Below are positions 41,345-50,633 of a stretch of 64,000 nt of DNA, piece by piece. This DNA is from an uncultured Lachnospiraceae bacterium (GTDB lineage Bacteria; Bacillota; Clostridia; Lachnospirales; Lachnospiraceae), in contig CANAPP010000006.1 in NCBI GenBank assembly GCA_947363565.1, forward strand, positions 1 through 64,000, given 5' to 3'. The notes below the pieces were generated by a model. That model did no database searches. It worked only from the letters and a program-made list of their open reading frames with translations, and had not been told where the DNA came from. Position 1 is the first letter of the stretch; every line of letters starts with the position of its first letter. A program made the position numbers and the translations under genes.

Positions 41345-42673
41345 CTATTTTTCAAATCCGTTCAACACTCCCAATAAAAGGCGTTTCCTTTTATGCACTT
41401 CTAAAAATTCCTGATACCGGGATTTCCATTCCTCTGTCCATTGATTCTTTTTCATAATCTTACGGATTTCTTTTAAGATTGCTGCCGCATGGCGGTAATT
41501 GCTCTCTTTCCCCAATCCTACATAAAATGAAACCTCTCCCCAATACAGTTCCACAATTTCTCTCGGGTATTTTCCCGCCAGCCTTTTGCTGAAGTAATGG
41601 TTACCATCCAGACACCAGACACCGCGCTGCGGATGAGACGTAAGATAATCGATGACCTCCCCCGTTTCATCTTTCTCAATAAGAATATCGAAATAAGCCG
41701 AAAGGTCGTTCTTCTTTACCGCTTTCAGTATTTCCCCTTCTTCTTTCTGAAAATCTTCAGCACTCAGCTCCTCTTTACATTTCTTATACAGCTCTTTCAT
41801 ACTCTTTCTGCCAGGGCAGGATATCAGTTCAAGCAACGTTTCCTTCTGTTTCGGGTAATCCCCTTTTTCCGTATAGTATTGATGCATCAGCTCTGTCATC
41901 GTATCCTGATCCCGCTTTCTTTTCTTTGAGTCTTTATATAACTTTTCCAGAGCCGCCTCGTCCTTTTTTCTCTTATAATAGTTAAACAAGTAGCTGTATA
42001 TCTCATCCAGCCGTCCGTTGCATTTATTCAATCCCTCCAGCACGATTTTTAACGCCTTATCCTCATCTCCATGTTTCTTATAATACCCCGCAAGCGCAAG
42101 ATAGTCCGAGCCATAAGTTAAGTTGGCCTTTTTACTTTCTATGAATTTTTCATCTTCTCCATTCTTCAGATAAATATCTGCCGCCAAGTTGCGATAATAA
42201 GTGTTTCCCTTATTATTCAGGAAATCCGCAAGATACAGGTGTTCTTCCTTTGTCCGGCACAACACCAATGCTATATCCACAAGGCAGTCTGTAAATCCGC
42301 TGTTATCGGATGCTACAAAACAGAGCATCTCATCCAGCACCTCACGCCTTACCTCCCAGGATATCTCATTATTTTCAAGCAGTTTCCCCATAGCCTTCAG
42401 CTCATCATACGCATCCTCTTCATCAGATTCCGGACCGCCCCCGTACATATCAAATTCTTCTATAATGCTATTGGCTTTCTTCCAATGTTTCCTGAACTGC
42501 TTTTCAATAATAAGGTTATGATTCCCGGACTTTTGTTTCTCCTCTTTTTTCTGGCAATAGTCAAGTAATATCTGCTCTGCCTTCCCGCTTTCAGACACCA
42601 TATGATAAATCAAATCTTTTAACTGTTCCTTGTCAAACACATCCGTCAAAGTATTGACTGTCTTCATATCCAT
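41345..42673 (-). CDS. Helical-repeat protein, unknown function
   Basis: 442 residues, soluble, almost all alpha-helical, rich in Lys and Glu, with TPR-like units in the middle (SDYLALAGYYKKHGDEDKAL, LDEIYSYLFNYYKRKKDEAA) and the C-terminal pattern FSKRLAGKYPREIVELYWGE ... NYRHAAAILKEIRKIMKKNQ ... RKRLLLGVLNGF. That end resembles the region after the zinc finger of SWIM-type proteins, but no SWIM motif is present. It begins six bases after DUF2130 and forms an operon with it. Function cannot be assigned. Confidence 0.75.
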   Translation of the reverse strand: MDMKTVNTLTDVFDKEQLKDLIYHMVSESGKAEQILLDYCQKKEEKQKSGNHNLIIEKQFRKHWKKANSIIEEFDMYGGGPESDEEDAYDELKAMGKLLENNEISWEVRREVLDEMLCFVASDNSGFTDCLVDIALVLCRTKEEHLYLADFLNNKGNTYYRNLAADIYLKNGEDEKFIESKKANLTYGSDYLALAGYYKKHGDEDKALKIVLEGLNKCNGRLDEIYSYLFNYYKRKKDEAALEKLYKDSKKRKRDQDTMTELMHQYYTEKGDYPKQKETLLELISCPGRKSMKELYKKCKEELSAEDFQKEEGEILKAVKKNDLSAYFDILIEKDETGEVIDYLTSHPQRGVWCLDGNHYFSKRLAGKYPREIVELYWGEVSFYVGLGKESNYRHAAAILKEIRKIMKKNQWTEEWKSRYQEFLEVHKRKRLLLGVLNGFEK

Positions 42674-42679
42674 ACTGCT

Positions 42680-43915
42680 TTATTCCTCCGAGCCTTCCTT
42701 CCTCAGCTCCTCAAACATCTCCCTCACCGCCGGCGCATTTTTCGTCAGCCGCTTGATACTTAAGTCCTCTGCCTTATTATTCGCCAGCCGCAGATTATTC
42801 TCCGACGACAAGAGCGCCTCCTTCGTCTTCTGCAGATGCGTAATCGTCTTGTCAATCTCGTCAATCGCCGTCTGAAACTTCGTGCTTGCAATCCGGTAAT
42901 TGCGGGCAAATCCTTCCTTGAACGCGTTCATATTTTCCTCAAAATGCAGGATGTCCACCTGCTGGTGCTTTGCCGCCTCAAGCTCCCTTCGGTACTGCAG
43001 GGAATTCATCGCTGCATTCCGCAAAAGCGTGATCATCGGGATAAAAAACTGCGGACGTATCACATACATCTTTTCATACTTATAAGAGACATCCACGATA
43101 CCGTTATTGTAAAGTTCATTGTCAATCTCAAGGAGCGATACAAGTACCGCATACTCACACTTCTTCTCCCGCCTGTCCTTGTCAAGCTCCTTTAAGAAAT
43201 CCTCATTCTTATGCTTGGTGGCCGTCTCATCCATCTCATTTTTCATCTCGAACATGATAGAGATAAACTCAACCCCATCCACCGCCTCCCGGAAAATGAA
43301 ATCGCCCTTGCTGCCCGTGCGCGCGTCATTGTCCTTCTCGAAATACGCATTGGGAAACGCCGTCATCCTGAGTGCGTTAAACTGGTTCATGCAGTGCATC
43401 TCCAGGCTCTCCCCAATCATCTTCGTCGACTGCCGCACCTTGAAGTCCTTATAATACTCAATCTGCTCGTCCTTAAGTTTTAGCCTGTCCTCATACTGTT
43501 TCTTTAACGACTGCTCCTTAAGCTCATTTTCCGTCTCCTTATTGGACAGCTTACTCTTAAGCTCGGCAATCTCCGCCGCTTTCTCAGAAAGCGCCTTTTC
43601 CTTCTCATTTAAGACCTCGCTGACCGCAAGCTTTTTCTCCGTCTCATTCCCGGCAGCCTGCGCTCTTAACTCCCCGATCAGCCTGTCCTTCTCTGAAAGC
43701 TTTGCATCCTTCGCGGAAAGCTCTTTCGCAAACTTCTCATTCTGCTCCATCTGTGCCAGTTTCAGCGCATTCTCCTTCATCTGTGCGAAATCATCCTCCC
43801 GCCGCTTAAGCTCTTTTTCGAACTCCTTATCCCTGACCTGCTTTGCAATCTGCGCGTAGCCGGACTCGTCCACTGCAAAAACCTCCCCGCAGTTAGGGCA
43901 CTTAATCTCCTGCAT
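42680..43915 (-). CDS. DUF2130 domain protein with N-terminal zinc ribbon and coiled coil
   Basis: 411 residues. Zinc-ribbon-like start MQEIKCPNCGEVFAVDESGY, a long coiled coil (about 25-165, KEFEKELKRREDDFAQMKEN onward) and the DUF2130 core (EHCMNQFNALRMTAFPNAYF-like segment, KGDFIFREAVDGVEFISIMF, CEYAVLVSLLEIDNELYNNG, YVIRPQFFIPMITLLRNAA). The core has the D...E.K-type arrangement seen in restriction-endonuclease-like folds (KGDF, FEMKNE), so a nuclease role is possible. ATG with gggagg. Precedes the helical-repeat gene in an operon. Confidence 0.88.
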   Translation of the reverse strand: MQEIKCPNCGEVFAVDESGYAQIAKQVRDKEFEKELKRREDDFAQMKENALKLAQMEQNEKFAKELSAKDAKLSEKDRLIGELRAQAAGNETEKKLAVSEVLNEKEKALSEKAAEIAELKSKLSNKETENELKEQSLKKQYEDRLKLKDEQIEYYKDFKVRQSTKMIGESLEMHCMNQFNALRMTAFPNAYFEKDNDARTGSKGDFIFREAVDGVEFISIMFEMKNEMDETATKHKNEDFLKELDKDRREKKCEYAVLVSLLEIDNELYNNGIVDVSYKYEKMYVIRPQFFIPMITLLRNAAMNSLQYRRELEAAKHQQVDILHFEENMNAFKEGFARNYRIASTKFQTAIDEIDKTITHLQKTKEALLSSENNLRLANNKAEDLSIKRLTKNAPAVREMFEELRKEGSEE

Positions 43916-44030
43916 GATCGCTCATCCTCCCTGTTGATCGTAAAACTTAAGTATTCTCTGCCCTTTTATCTTAGCACAAAAATGCCCTTCTTTACATCAA
44001 TAATATATCCCTGTACATGTTTTATCCGCC

Positions 44031-44060
44031 AAAAAACTCCCCTGCCTTACGGCAAAGGAG
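44031..44060 (-). terminator. Intrinsic terminator of the solute-binding/adaptor operon
   Basis: Minus-strand stem ctcctttgcc / ggcaggggag with a gtaa loop, followed by six T. Confidence 0.8.
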
Positions 44061-44119
44061 CAAATTGATCAGGCAATCCGCTGCAAAGCTATTGCCATTG
44101 TCTGTGCATCCCCCATCCG

Positions 44120-45094
44120 TCACCGGCCGCCGGTTACCCACGGATGAACACAGACCTGCAGCACTACCGCCATCATCTCCAGCACCAACGCCTGCCGCCA
44201 CAGCCCGAACATCCGCTGCCACGATACAAACTCCTGATGGCAGGAAAGCCCCTTAACCTGCAGCCTTTTCTCCGTAAAGCATTGCAGGAAAAAATCAAAA
44301 TCCGACCAGTAGGAGGGAAGATAATCACTGCCCGGCGACGCAAATCCAATTCCCATAATCATAACTTCTGCCGAAAGCACCAGGTACAGCAATGCGATGA
44401 TCCTTTTTTTCCTCTCCCTCACCCCGGCCCAGAAAAAGCATCCTGCCGCCGGCAGAAAATAAAAAAGGCATGCCGTCATATAATACAGATGCCCGTCTAT
44501 TCTCTGCTGCCCTACATTTCCAAGGGACGCCTCAAGGGTGCCGAAAGCCGCCGCCGAGGATGACATCCTCTCCGCTTTTTTTGCCGCGATGCCGTCGTAT
44601 TCTGCGCCGTCGCCTGCCGGAACGACGCATAGCGGCTGATCCCCTAAAAGAAGTCCCGCGACCGCAAGCCGCTTCCCCTCAACGTCCACCTCCAGCCCAA
44701 GGACATTGTCTGATCCGAAGATCGTCCGCGCTGTCTCTGTGTCCAGCAGACACACATTCCGCTCCCCTTCCGTGAAATACCTTCCCCTTTCCAGCATTTC
44801 CCCGAAAACAGCGCTCTGCTGCCCTTTCACCCGGTACAGGGATACTATCTGCTCCCTGCCGGTACCTGAAAAACTGATCGGTACTTTCCCTTCTGCTTTC
44901 CACAGAACTGCCTCTGAAAATATTTTTTCGGATTCATTCTCCCGGGCAAGCCGCGTTAAGGCACTCTCCGCTACCTCACCCTTTCCATAGGCAACCGCCG
45001 TGATATCCGCATACGAAAAGAGGCTGTAAAGACGGGTGATGATCAACAGGTTCAGCGCGGTTAAAAACAGGAAATAAATTACTGTCCTTTTCAC
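44120..45094 (-). CDS. Membrane protein with MacB-like periplasmic core domain (no ATPase, no full FtsX)
   Basis: 324 residues: N-terminal helix (VIYFLFLTALNLLIITRLYS), extracellular domain about 30-210 with MacB_PCD features (LERGRYFTEGERNVCLLDTE, IFGSDNVLGLEVDVEGKRLA, GLLLGDQPLCVVPAG), then three membrane segments (LYYMTACLFYFLPAAGCFFW, IIALLYLVLSAEVMIMGIGF, LVLEMMAVVLQVCVHPWV). The start is GTG, overlapping the adaptor stop by four bases. It resembles a degenerate MacB permease and is preceded by a HlyD/MacA-like adaptor, so a MacAB-like pair is implied, but no ATPase gene accompanies it. Last gene of the operon. Confidence 0.7.
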   Translation of the reverse strand: MKRTVIYFLFLTALNLLIITRLYSLFSYADITAVAYGKGEVAESALTRLARENESEKIFSEAVLWKAEGKVPISFSGTGREQIVSLYRVKGQQSAVFGEMLERGRYFTEGERNVCLLDTETARTIFGSDNVLGLEVDVEGKRLAVAGLLLGDQPLCVVPAGDGAEYDGIAAKKAERMSSSAAAFGTLEASLGNVGQQRIDGHLYYMTACLFYFLPAAGCFFWAGVRERKKRIIALLYLVLSAEVMIMGIGFASPGSDYLPSYWSDFDFFLQCFTEKRLQVKGLSCHQEFVSWQRMFGLWRQALVLEMMAVVLQVCVHPWVTGGR

Positions 45095-46473
45095 TCCTTT
45101 ATCCGTACCCGGTCACCTCCTGACACGTATTTTTCTGAAGACACGATAATCTGATCTGACTTTTTAAGCTCTGACATTATGGCGGCATTTTTCCCATCCT
45201 TCTCAAGAACCGTTACCGGAACCCGTTTCGCCGTCTGAACCGTCCCGAGCATCTGTTCTGTCTCGGTAAGGATCAGGCAGTACGCCCCGTTTATATCCTC
45301 ACGCAGCGCCGGGACTGGTATCATCTGCTCATATTCTTTCTCCGACTCCGTCTCTGCCTTCCAGGTGAATGTATCTGCTTTTTCTGTCTCTGTCTCTTCG
45401 GGAAGCGCCGCGTACCAGATATATGTCTCCTCTTTTTTCTCGCCCTCTTCTGCATTTTCCTCAGACACCGCCACAGCTTCTATCGTGACTTCTGTTTTAC
45501 CGCCTGAAGAAAATTCTACTTCCGCCTGTGTGCCCGGCACGACCTTCTTCTTATCCTCTGCGGTCATCTCACCCCTAAGTCTCCACCCGCCGTTTCCAAT
45601 CGTTATATACTCTGTCCCCGCAGTGACAGCTCCGGTCTGCACATGATTTTCGAGAACCGTACAGTCTCTTTCTGCCAGGATCCTTCCGCCGGCTCGCTCA
45701 TACCGCTTAAGAAGCTTAAGCTCCTTTCCCGCTGTCTCCGCCTGGGCTGCTGCTGCCTGGGCGCCGGTCATTGCCGCCTCCCGGGCATCAGCGCTGTTCT
45801 TATCCTGGGCGGCATCCTCTTTCCTGGCCAGACGGTATGCTGCCTGGGCCTGGGAATTTTCCTCCCTTGCGGCCTCTGTCTCGGCTTTCGCTGCCCGGTA
45901 CGCCTCTTTAAGCTCCTTAAGCTTCGGTGTATCACCTCCGCCATCGCCGTCCTCTGCCCCCTCCCGGTCAGATGCCGTTCTCTCTTTGTAAGCTTCCCAT
46001 AAAGCTTTCGCCTTTCTCTCATCACCCTGCGCCTTTTTCAGCTTCTTTTCCGCCGCCGAGAGTGTCTGGTATGCGCTCTCTGCCGCCGGCACTCTTGCCT
46101 GCTTTCTGGCGGATATCTGCTGCTCCTTTGCCTGAAGCTCAAGCTGCTTTAATTCGGACTCTTTCTTTTCAATCACCTGCCTGAGATATTTTTTGCGAAA
46201 CTTTACCAGGCATTTTCCCTTTCTCACGGTACTTCCCTGCCCGGCAGTCCACTCTACCTGCTGTCCTTCCCACAGAAATATATTCTCTTCTTTCTTCGGC
46301 ACGATATTTCCCGTCCCTTCATAAGTATAAGAAAGCTTGCCGCGGCCTGTCTTTTTCACTTCCACTTGTGCCACCAGAACGGACGCTGCCGCCCGGGAGA
46401 GCACTGTGCACACCGCCATAGCCGCAAGAAAGCCTAAAAGCACTTTGACCGCCAGTCTCTTGCCTGTCTTCAC
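45091..46473 (-). CDS. HlyD/MacA-like adaptor (membrane-fusion-type) protein
   Basis: 460 residues. N-terminal anchor LAVKVLLGFLAAMAVCTVLS, lipoyl/beta-barrel pieces (YTYEGTGNIVPKKEE-like opening, AGGRILAERDCTVLENHVQT), a long Ala/Glu/Lys-rich coiled-coil hairpin (about 95-250) and a C-terminal beta domain (MGTVQTAKRVPVTVLEKDGK). In Firmicutes such adaptors bridge MacB-type permeases across the wall space. GTG at 46473 has ggagg eight bases upstream. It follows the sugar-type permeases by 24 bases, an unusual neighbour. Confidence 0.8.
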   Translation of the reverse strand: MKTGKRLAVKVLLGFLAAMAVCTVLSRAAASVLVAQVEVKKTGRGKLSYTYEGTGNIVPKKEENIFLWEGQQVEWTAGQGSTVRKGKCLVKFRKKYLRQVIEKKESELKQLELQAKEQQISARKQARVPAAESAYQTLSAAEKKLKKAQGDERKAKALWEAYKERTASDREGAEDGDGGGDTPKLKELKEAYRAAKAETEAAREENSQAQAAYRLARKEDAAQDKNSADAREAAMTGAQAAAAQAETAGKELKLLKRYERAGGRILAERDCTVLENHVQTGAVTAGTEYITIGNGGWRLRGEMTAEDKKKVVPGTQAEVEFSSGGKTEVTIEAVAVSEENAEEGEKKEETYIWYAALPEETETEKADTFTWKAETESEKEYEQMIPVPALREDINGAYCLILTETEQMLGTVQTAKRVPVTVLEKDGKNAAIMSELKKSDQIIVSSEKYVSGGDRVRIKE

Positions 46474-46497
46474 CTTCAAGTCCCTCCTTTTATCATT

Positions 46498-47349
46498 TCA
46501 GAAGCTTCCCGATGCCCCAATCCCTTTCTCCAGACTGTCCTGCCCGCAGAAAAACAGAAGAACCGCCGGGAGCAATGTGACGATCGATGCGGCAAATGCC
46601 GTCTGCACCTCGCCTTTTAACATCACCGGAAGATACAAAGACAGCGGCTTTAATGTCTCCGTCTTCAGAAAGGTAAGCGGCTGTTCTACTGCATTCCAGT
46701 ATTCTAAAAATCCTAAGATCACGACAGAAGATATCCCCGGCATCCCAAGGGGCACACCAATCTTTACAAAAATCCCGAAGTCTCCCGCACCGTCGATTTT
46801 TGCCGCCTCTATAACTTCCTTCGGGATAGCGGAAAATGACTTGGACAATATGAACAGCGGCAGTGCAGAAAATATTCCCGGCAGGATGACCGCCCAATAA
46901 GTGTCAAGGAGTTTCAGCGTGTCCAGCACCAGATAACCTGACACCATCGTCACCTGAAAAGGCAGGATCAAAAGCAGCATGTATACAAACTTAAGCACCG
47001 CCTTCCCAGGGAAATCAAACCGCGCCAGTGCCCACGCCGCAGGAACCGCGGTAAAAACCTGCCCTGCGACCACACCGCCTGCCAGGAGCGCTGAATTCCA
47101 AAAGGCCGTAAAATATTCCGGCGTATCAAGAAGGAGCCTGACATATGCCCGCATAGTCGGATACCGCGGAAACAGCCGGAATTCCGCCATCCCTGCGCAA
47201 TCCGAAAGCACTGCCCCAAAGCTTTCCAAAAGCTCCTGTTTTCCCATCAGCGAATTGGTACATAACATGACAAGAGGCATGACCATAATGACAAGCAATA
47301 CTGCCAGAATGATCCGCAAAAGTACATCTCCTGCTTTTCCTTTTCTCAT
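46498..47349 (-). CDS. Carbohydrate ABC transporter permease (MalG/CUT1 type)
   Basis: 283 residues, six membrane segments (IILAVLLVIMVMPLVMLCTN, FVYMLLLILPFQVTMVSGYL). The EAA loop that docks the ATPase is EVIEAAKIDGAGDFGIFVKI-GVP. It pairs with the permease at 47346 (four-base overlap). No ATPase gene is in the cluster; CUT1 systems often share MsmK-type ATPases elsewhere. Confidence 0.9.
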   Translation of the reverse strand: MRKGKAGDVLLRIILAVLLVIMVMPLVMLCTNSLMGKQELLESFGAVLSDCAGMAEFRLFPRYPTMRAYVRLLLDTPEYFTAFWNSALLAGGVVAGQVFTAVPAAWALARFDFPGKAVLKFVYMLLLILPFQVTMVSGYLVLDTLKLLDTYWAVILPGIFSALPLFILSKSFSAIPKEVIEAAKIDGAGDFGIFVKIGVPLGMPGISSVVILGFLEYWNAVEQPLTFLKTETLKPLSLYLPVMLKGEVQTAFAASIVTLLPAVLLFFCGQDSLEKGIGASGSF

Positions 47350-48269
47350 CCGTTTCTCCGTCCTTTCTTCGTTTTCTTTCCCCCGGTCCTTCCGGTCCCT
47401 CCAAGCCCCGGCACACGAAACAGCGCACCGGCGGTCAGCAAAAACACACCTGTAACAAGTACAAGCAGCGATGCCGCTGCCGTCAGCTTCTGGATATCCA
47501 GATTCACGAACCAGTTGTTGAACAGATGCTGAAGCATATAGATACTTTCATGGGGATAATCCCCGGACAACAGATACGCTTCCCGAAATACCCGGAATGC
47601 ATTGACGAAGGAAAGAAGCGCCGTCACAGACGCCGTCCCTTTTAACTGCGGCAGCGTGATATAATAAAAGCAGGCAAAGCCTCCCGCCCCCTGCACTCTG
47701 GCGGCCTCGTACTGCTCCTTCTCAATCCCCGCAATCCCGGTGAGCCAGAGGAGCATATCATAACCAAGATTCTTCCAGATATAACAGGCGACCAGCACCC
47801 AGAACGCAGACGCACCGTTCAGCCAGTCCCTTCCCCCAAACCCAAGCCTTCCTGCCAGCAGATTGAGCCACCCCTTCTCGTCAAAAAGCATCTGAAAAAA
47901 CACTACAACCGACGCCGCCGGAATTGCCATCGGAAGAGTAAAGCCGGCCTTTAAATCTTTCCACCGCCTCTTTCTGTTTCCCTTATCTGCAACGTTTTGG
48001 AACATCACCGCCACCCCGAGGGACAAAAGCAGCAAAAGCGGCAGGCAGATTGCCATAAATCTTGCTGTATTGAAAGCAGCCAGCCGAAAGGCTTTATTCT
48101 CCAGCACCGCCCGGTAATTATCGAGGCCTACGAACCCGTCCCCCACTGCCTGAAGCAAGGAGCGCCGGAAGACATCCAGGAAGGGAATGAGGACAAAGCC
48201 TGTTGTCCCTAAAAGGTCTGGGAGCAGGAAAATCCACGCTCTCCTGCTCCATTTCCTCCTACTCCGCAA
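47346..48269 (-). CDS. Carbohydrate ABC transporter permease (MalF/UgpA type)
   Basis: 307 residues, six membrane segments beginning with AWIFLLPDLLGTTGFVLIPF. EAA loop: EQYEAARVQGAGGFACFYYI-TLP. The only available start is TTG (48269), with a weak ggag site, inside the end of the solute-binding protein gene (11-base overlap). The C terminus has an unusual Gly/Arg/Lys-rich tail GLGGTGRTGGKKTKKGRRNG, likely a cytoplasmic anchor or a drifted end. Confidence 0.88.
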   Translation of the reverse strand: MRSRRKWSRRAWIFLLPDLLGTTGFVLIPFLDVFRRSLLQAVGDGFVGLDNYRAVLENKAFRLAAFNTARFMAICLPLLLLLSLGVAVMFQNVADKGNRKRRWKDLKAGFTLPMAIPAASVVVFFQMLFDEKGWLNLLAGRLGFGGRDWLNGASAFWVLVACYIWKNLGYDMLLWLTGIAGIEKEQYEAARVQGAGGFACFYYITLPQLKGTASVTALLSFVNAFRVFREAYLLSGDYPHESIYMLQHLFNNWFVNLDIQKLTAAASLLVLVTGVFLLTAGALFRVPGLGGTGRTGGKKTKKGRRNG

Positions 48270-50481
48270 GATATAGCTCCACTTTCTTTCGGATATTCTC
48301 TGCCCCTTCCGCGGTTCCCGCGCTGCCGCCTAAGACCTTATCCGCCTCGCTCCGATAGATATCCCACACGGCGCGGTCCTGATTGGCCGGCCTGTCTAAA
48401 GTCTTACACAATCCGATGAATTCTTTTACTTCTTCTACCTTCGGGAATCCGGCATCTATCGATATATCCTCTCCCGCAAGCTCACCGCCGACACACACCG
48501 AATAAGATTCCGCGTATTTACTTCCAGCTTCTTTCTCCTTCGCATCCAAAGCGGAGATAAGCACCGGAAAACCATCATCTAACTGTGCCCCCTGTACCTC
48601 CTCGGAGAACAAGTATTTCACGAATTCCTCCGCAATCTTTTTCTCCTTCGTATTTTTATTGATGCCGACAGTTCCTTCCGGCAGGTAAAAGCCTTTCAAA
48701 GATTTCAGTGTAAGACCTTTTGTGCGGGCAATCTCGCAGGGTATCATCATGTTCATCAGACACTCTATCCTTTCTGTAGCTGCCATATCCGTATGCTTCA
48801 TCAGGTACATGGAACCTGGATTGCTAAACAGCGTATCCTGCAAGCTTTCTGCCGGCTCCATCTCTTCATAGAATTCCGTCTTCGAGTTCTTTGCGATGTT
48901 TACGGCAAGCGTCAGGAGCTTTTCCATCTTCGCCTTGTCTACGGAACCGTCCGTTTTCATCAGCTCCTCCTGATACATCTGGAACAGGAAATCCCGGATA
49001 TATCCTTTATTGGTCACTCCGAATAATGCCGCATCCGGATTCTTATCAAGATATTCCTCAAGGCTGTCCAGAGAATCCAGCGCTTTTTGTATCTGTTCAT
49101 CCCCATACACCACCGGAACTGAGAACTTTACTGGAATACCGTAGACTTTTTTGTCTCTCTTAAGGGTATTGTCCATCATATTTTCCAGATAATCATCCTT
49201 CTTCATCAGGCCCCCGGCCAGCTTCGTCAGATCGCAGAGGACGCCTTTTTCGATGTAAGCCTCTGCAGGAAGTCCGTTAAGGAGCAGGATATCCGCACCT
49301 TTTCCGCTCAAAAGTTCGGTGTTCAGCGTTCGAATGTCGTCCGAAGATACCTCCCCGGCTTCTTTCCCGGAAGTCTTAACTTCCACTTTTACCTCCGGGT
49401 TCTTCTGCTGAAACCCGATGGCTGCCTGCCGGACGGTATCACTCTCGGAAAGTCCGAACACCTGCAGAGTGTGCTCCGGCACTGCCGCTACATCTTTGTC
49501 ATAAGTGTACCGGGCAAAGCTGTAGGTCTCGGCCTTCCACTGTTTATACAGTACAAAAAATTCTGTGTCCTCCCCCTGTATCATCCCTATAGCGGAGTTG
49601 ACCGGCGAACCCATAGCTCCCATTGCACCGTCCATGATCACTTCCCGGCTTTCATCTCCGGGCTTCATCCGTACGATCCCTTCCTCAGAAACCATGTACC
49701 AGCTCTCCTTACTACCGCATAGATGGCCGTTTTCCGTCTGGGTAAAGGAGAGCTCTCCCAGCTCCTTCCTGTCCTTGTCATAGATTGTAAATATACCTTC
49801 CTCTGTATTGGCCGCAATCGTCCCGTCATCTCCCGTGAATATCATTTTCTGGGCATCGCTGCTGGAAGACATACTTGTAAGCTCTTCGACGGTCTCAAAC
49901 GTATCCGGGGACACGACGATGATCTTCGACTGGTAGATATCCTGGAGCCAGTAATTTCCCCCGTCATCAACTGCTAAAGCGACAATCGTCGGATACCCGT
50001 ACTCTGCCTTTTTTTCAAGGTAGGGGACCTTTAAGATTTCCCCGCTTTTCCCATCTTTGCTTCTTGCGATATAAGTTTTCATCCCATCACCTGCACCGAC
50101 GACAAGCTGTGTGCCATCTTTTGTCTCGGTGACGCCGAGGGGATAGGCCATCTTTTCGCCGCATGTTTTCTCTACCCAGTCCAGATCACTCTCTTCCCAC
50201 TTCCCTTTTATGTACTCGCAGCGTCTGATCTGCGCATCTTTTACAGCGATATATACCACCGGATTCCCGTCCTTTGATTTTGACAAATTTATCGCCCTCT
50301 CCCCCTCCTTGATGGGAAGATCGATATTCTCCTCCACATATCTGCCTTTCAACGTGCCGTTTTCTGCGCCGCCTTTTTCCTTCTCTCCGCCGTCTTTTTT
50401 GCCGCATCCATGCAATACACCGGATGCCAGTATGACCGTCAGCATGATCAGGAACATGCACCGGATATTTCTCTTTGCCAT
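48259..50481 (-). CDS. Solute-binding lipoprotein with an N-terminal propeller-like domain
   Basis: 740 residues, nearly twice the usual CUT1 binding protein. Lipobox GVLHGC with C26. Residues about 50-320 contain blade-like repeats (VYIAVKDAQIRRCEYIKGKW, LAVDDGGNYWLQDIYQSKII, MIFTGDDGTIAANTEEGIFT) resembling a beta-propeller. The binding-protein part starts near 345 (LSESDTVRQAAIGFQQKNPE) and includes GKGADILLLNGLPAEAYIEK and FVKYLFSEEVQG. It captures a sugar or oligosaccharide for the two permeases; the propeller may sense or bind polymer. ATG. Divergent from the two-component system. Confidence 0.85.
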   Translation of the reverse strand: MAKRNIRCMFLIMLTVILASGVLHGCGKKDGGEKEKGGAENGTLKGRYVEENIDLPIKEGERAINLSKSKDGNPVVYIAVKDAQIRRCEYIKGKWEESDLDWVEKTCGEKMAYPLGVTETKDGTQLVVGAGDGMKTYIARSKDGKSGEILKVPYLEKKAEYGYPTIVALAVDDGGNYWLQDIYQSKIIVVSPDTFETVEELTSMSSSSDAQKMIFTGDDGTIAANTEEGIFTIYDKDRKELGELSFTQTENGHLCGSKESWYMVSEEGIVRMKPGDESREVIMDGAMGAMGSPVNSAIGMIQGEDTEFFVLYKQWKAETYSFARYTYDKDVAAVPEHTLQVFGLSESDTVRQAAIGFQQKNPEVKVEVKTSGKEAGEVSSDDIRTLNTELLSGKGADILLLNGLPAEAYIEKGVLCDLTKLAGGLMKKDDYLENMMDNTLKRDKKVYGIPVKFSVPVVYGDEQIQKALDSLDSLEEYLDKNPDAALFGVTNKGYIRDFLFQMYQEELMKTDGSVDKAKMEKLLTLAVNIAKNSKTEFYEEMEPAESLQDTLFSNPGSMYLMKHTDMAATERIECLMNMMIPCEIARTKGLTLKSLKGFYLPEGTVGINKNTKEKKIAEEFVKYLFSEEVQGAQLDDGFPVLISALDAKEKEAGSKYAESYSVCVGGELAGEDISIDAGFPKVEEVKEFIGLCKTLDRPANQDRAVWDIYRSEADKVLGGSAGTAEGAENIRKKVELYLAE

Positions 50482-50633
50482 CTTTTCTCAACCTCCTTAT
50501 TGCTTGTGCCAAACACTATAACAGCCATTTCTCAAAAAGACTTTGAAAATCCTCAGAAAATCTTAAAGAATTTTTTGAGATTTCTCTGTTATGATGATAC
50601 CAGGCCAAAGGGTACAGGAAAGAAGGTTTTGCA
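50482..50633. promoter_or_regulatory. Divergent promoter region of the transporter and the two-component system
   Basis: Inverted repeat tctcaaaaa (about 50527-50535) / ttttttgaga (50570-50580) frames a 35-base interior and could be the response-regulator site. Promoter candidates are weak: plus-strand TTGAAA, 17 bases, AAGAAT; minus-strand TATAGT at about 50515 without a good -35. Confidence 0.4.
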
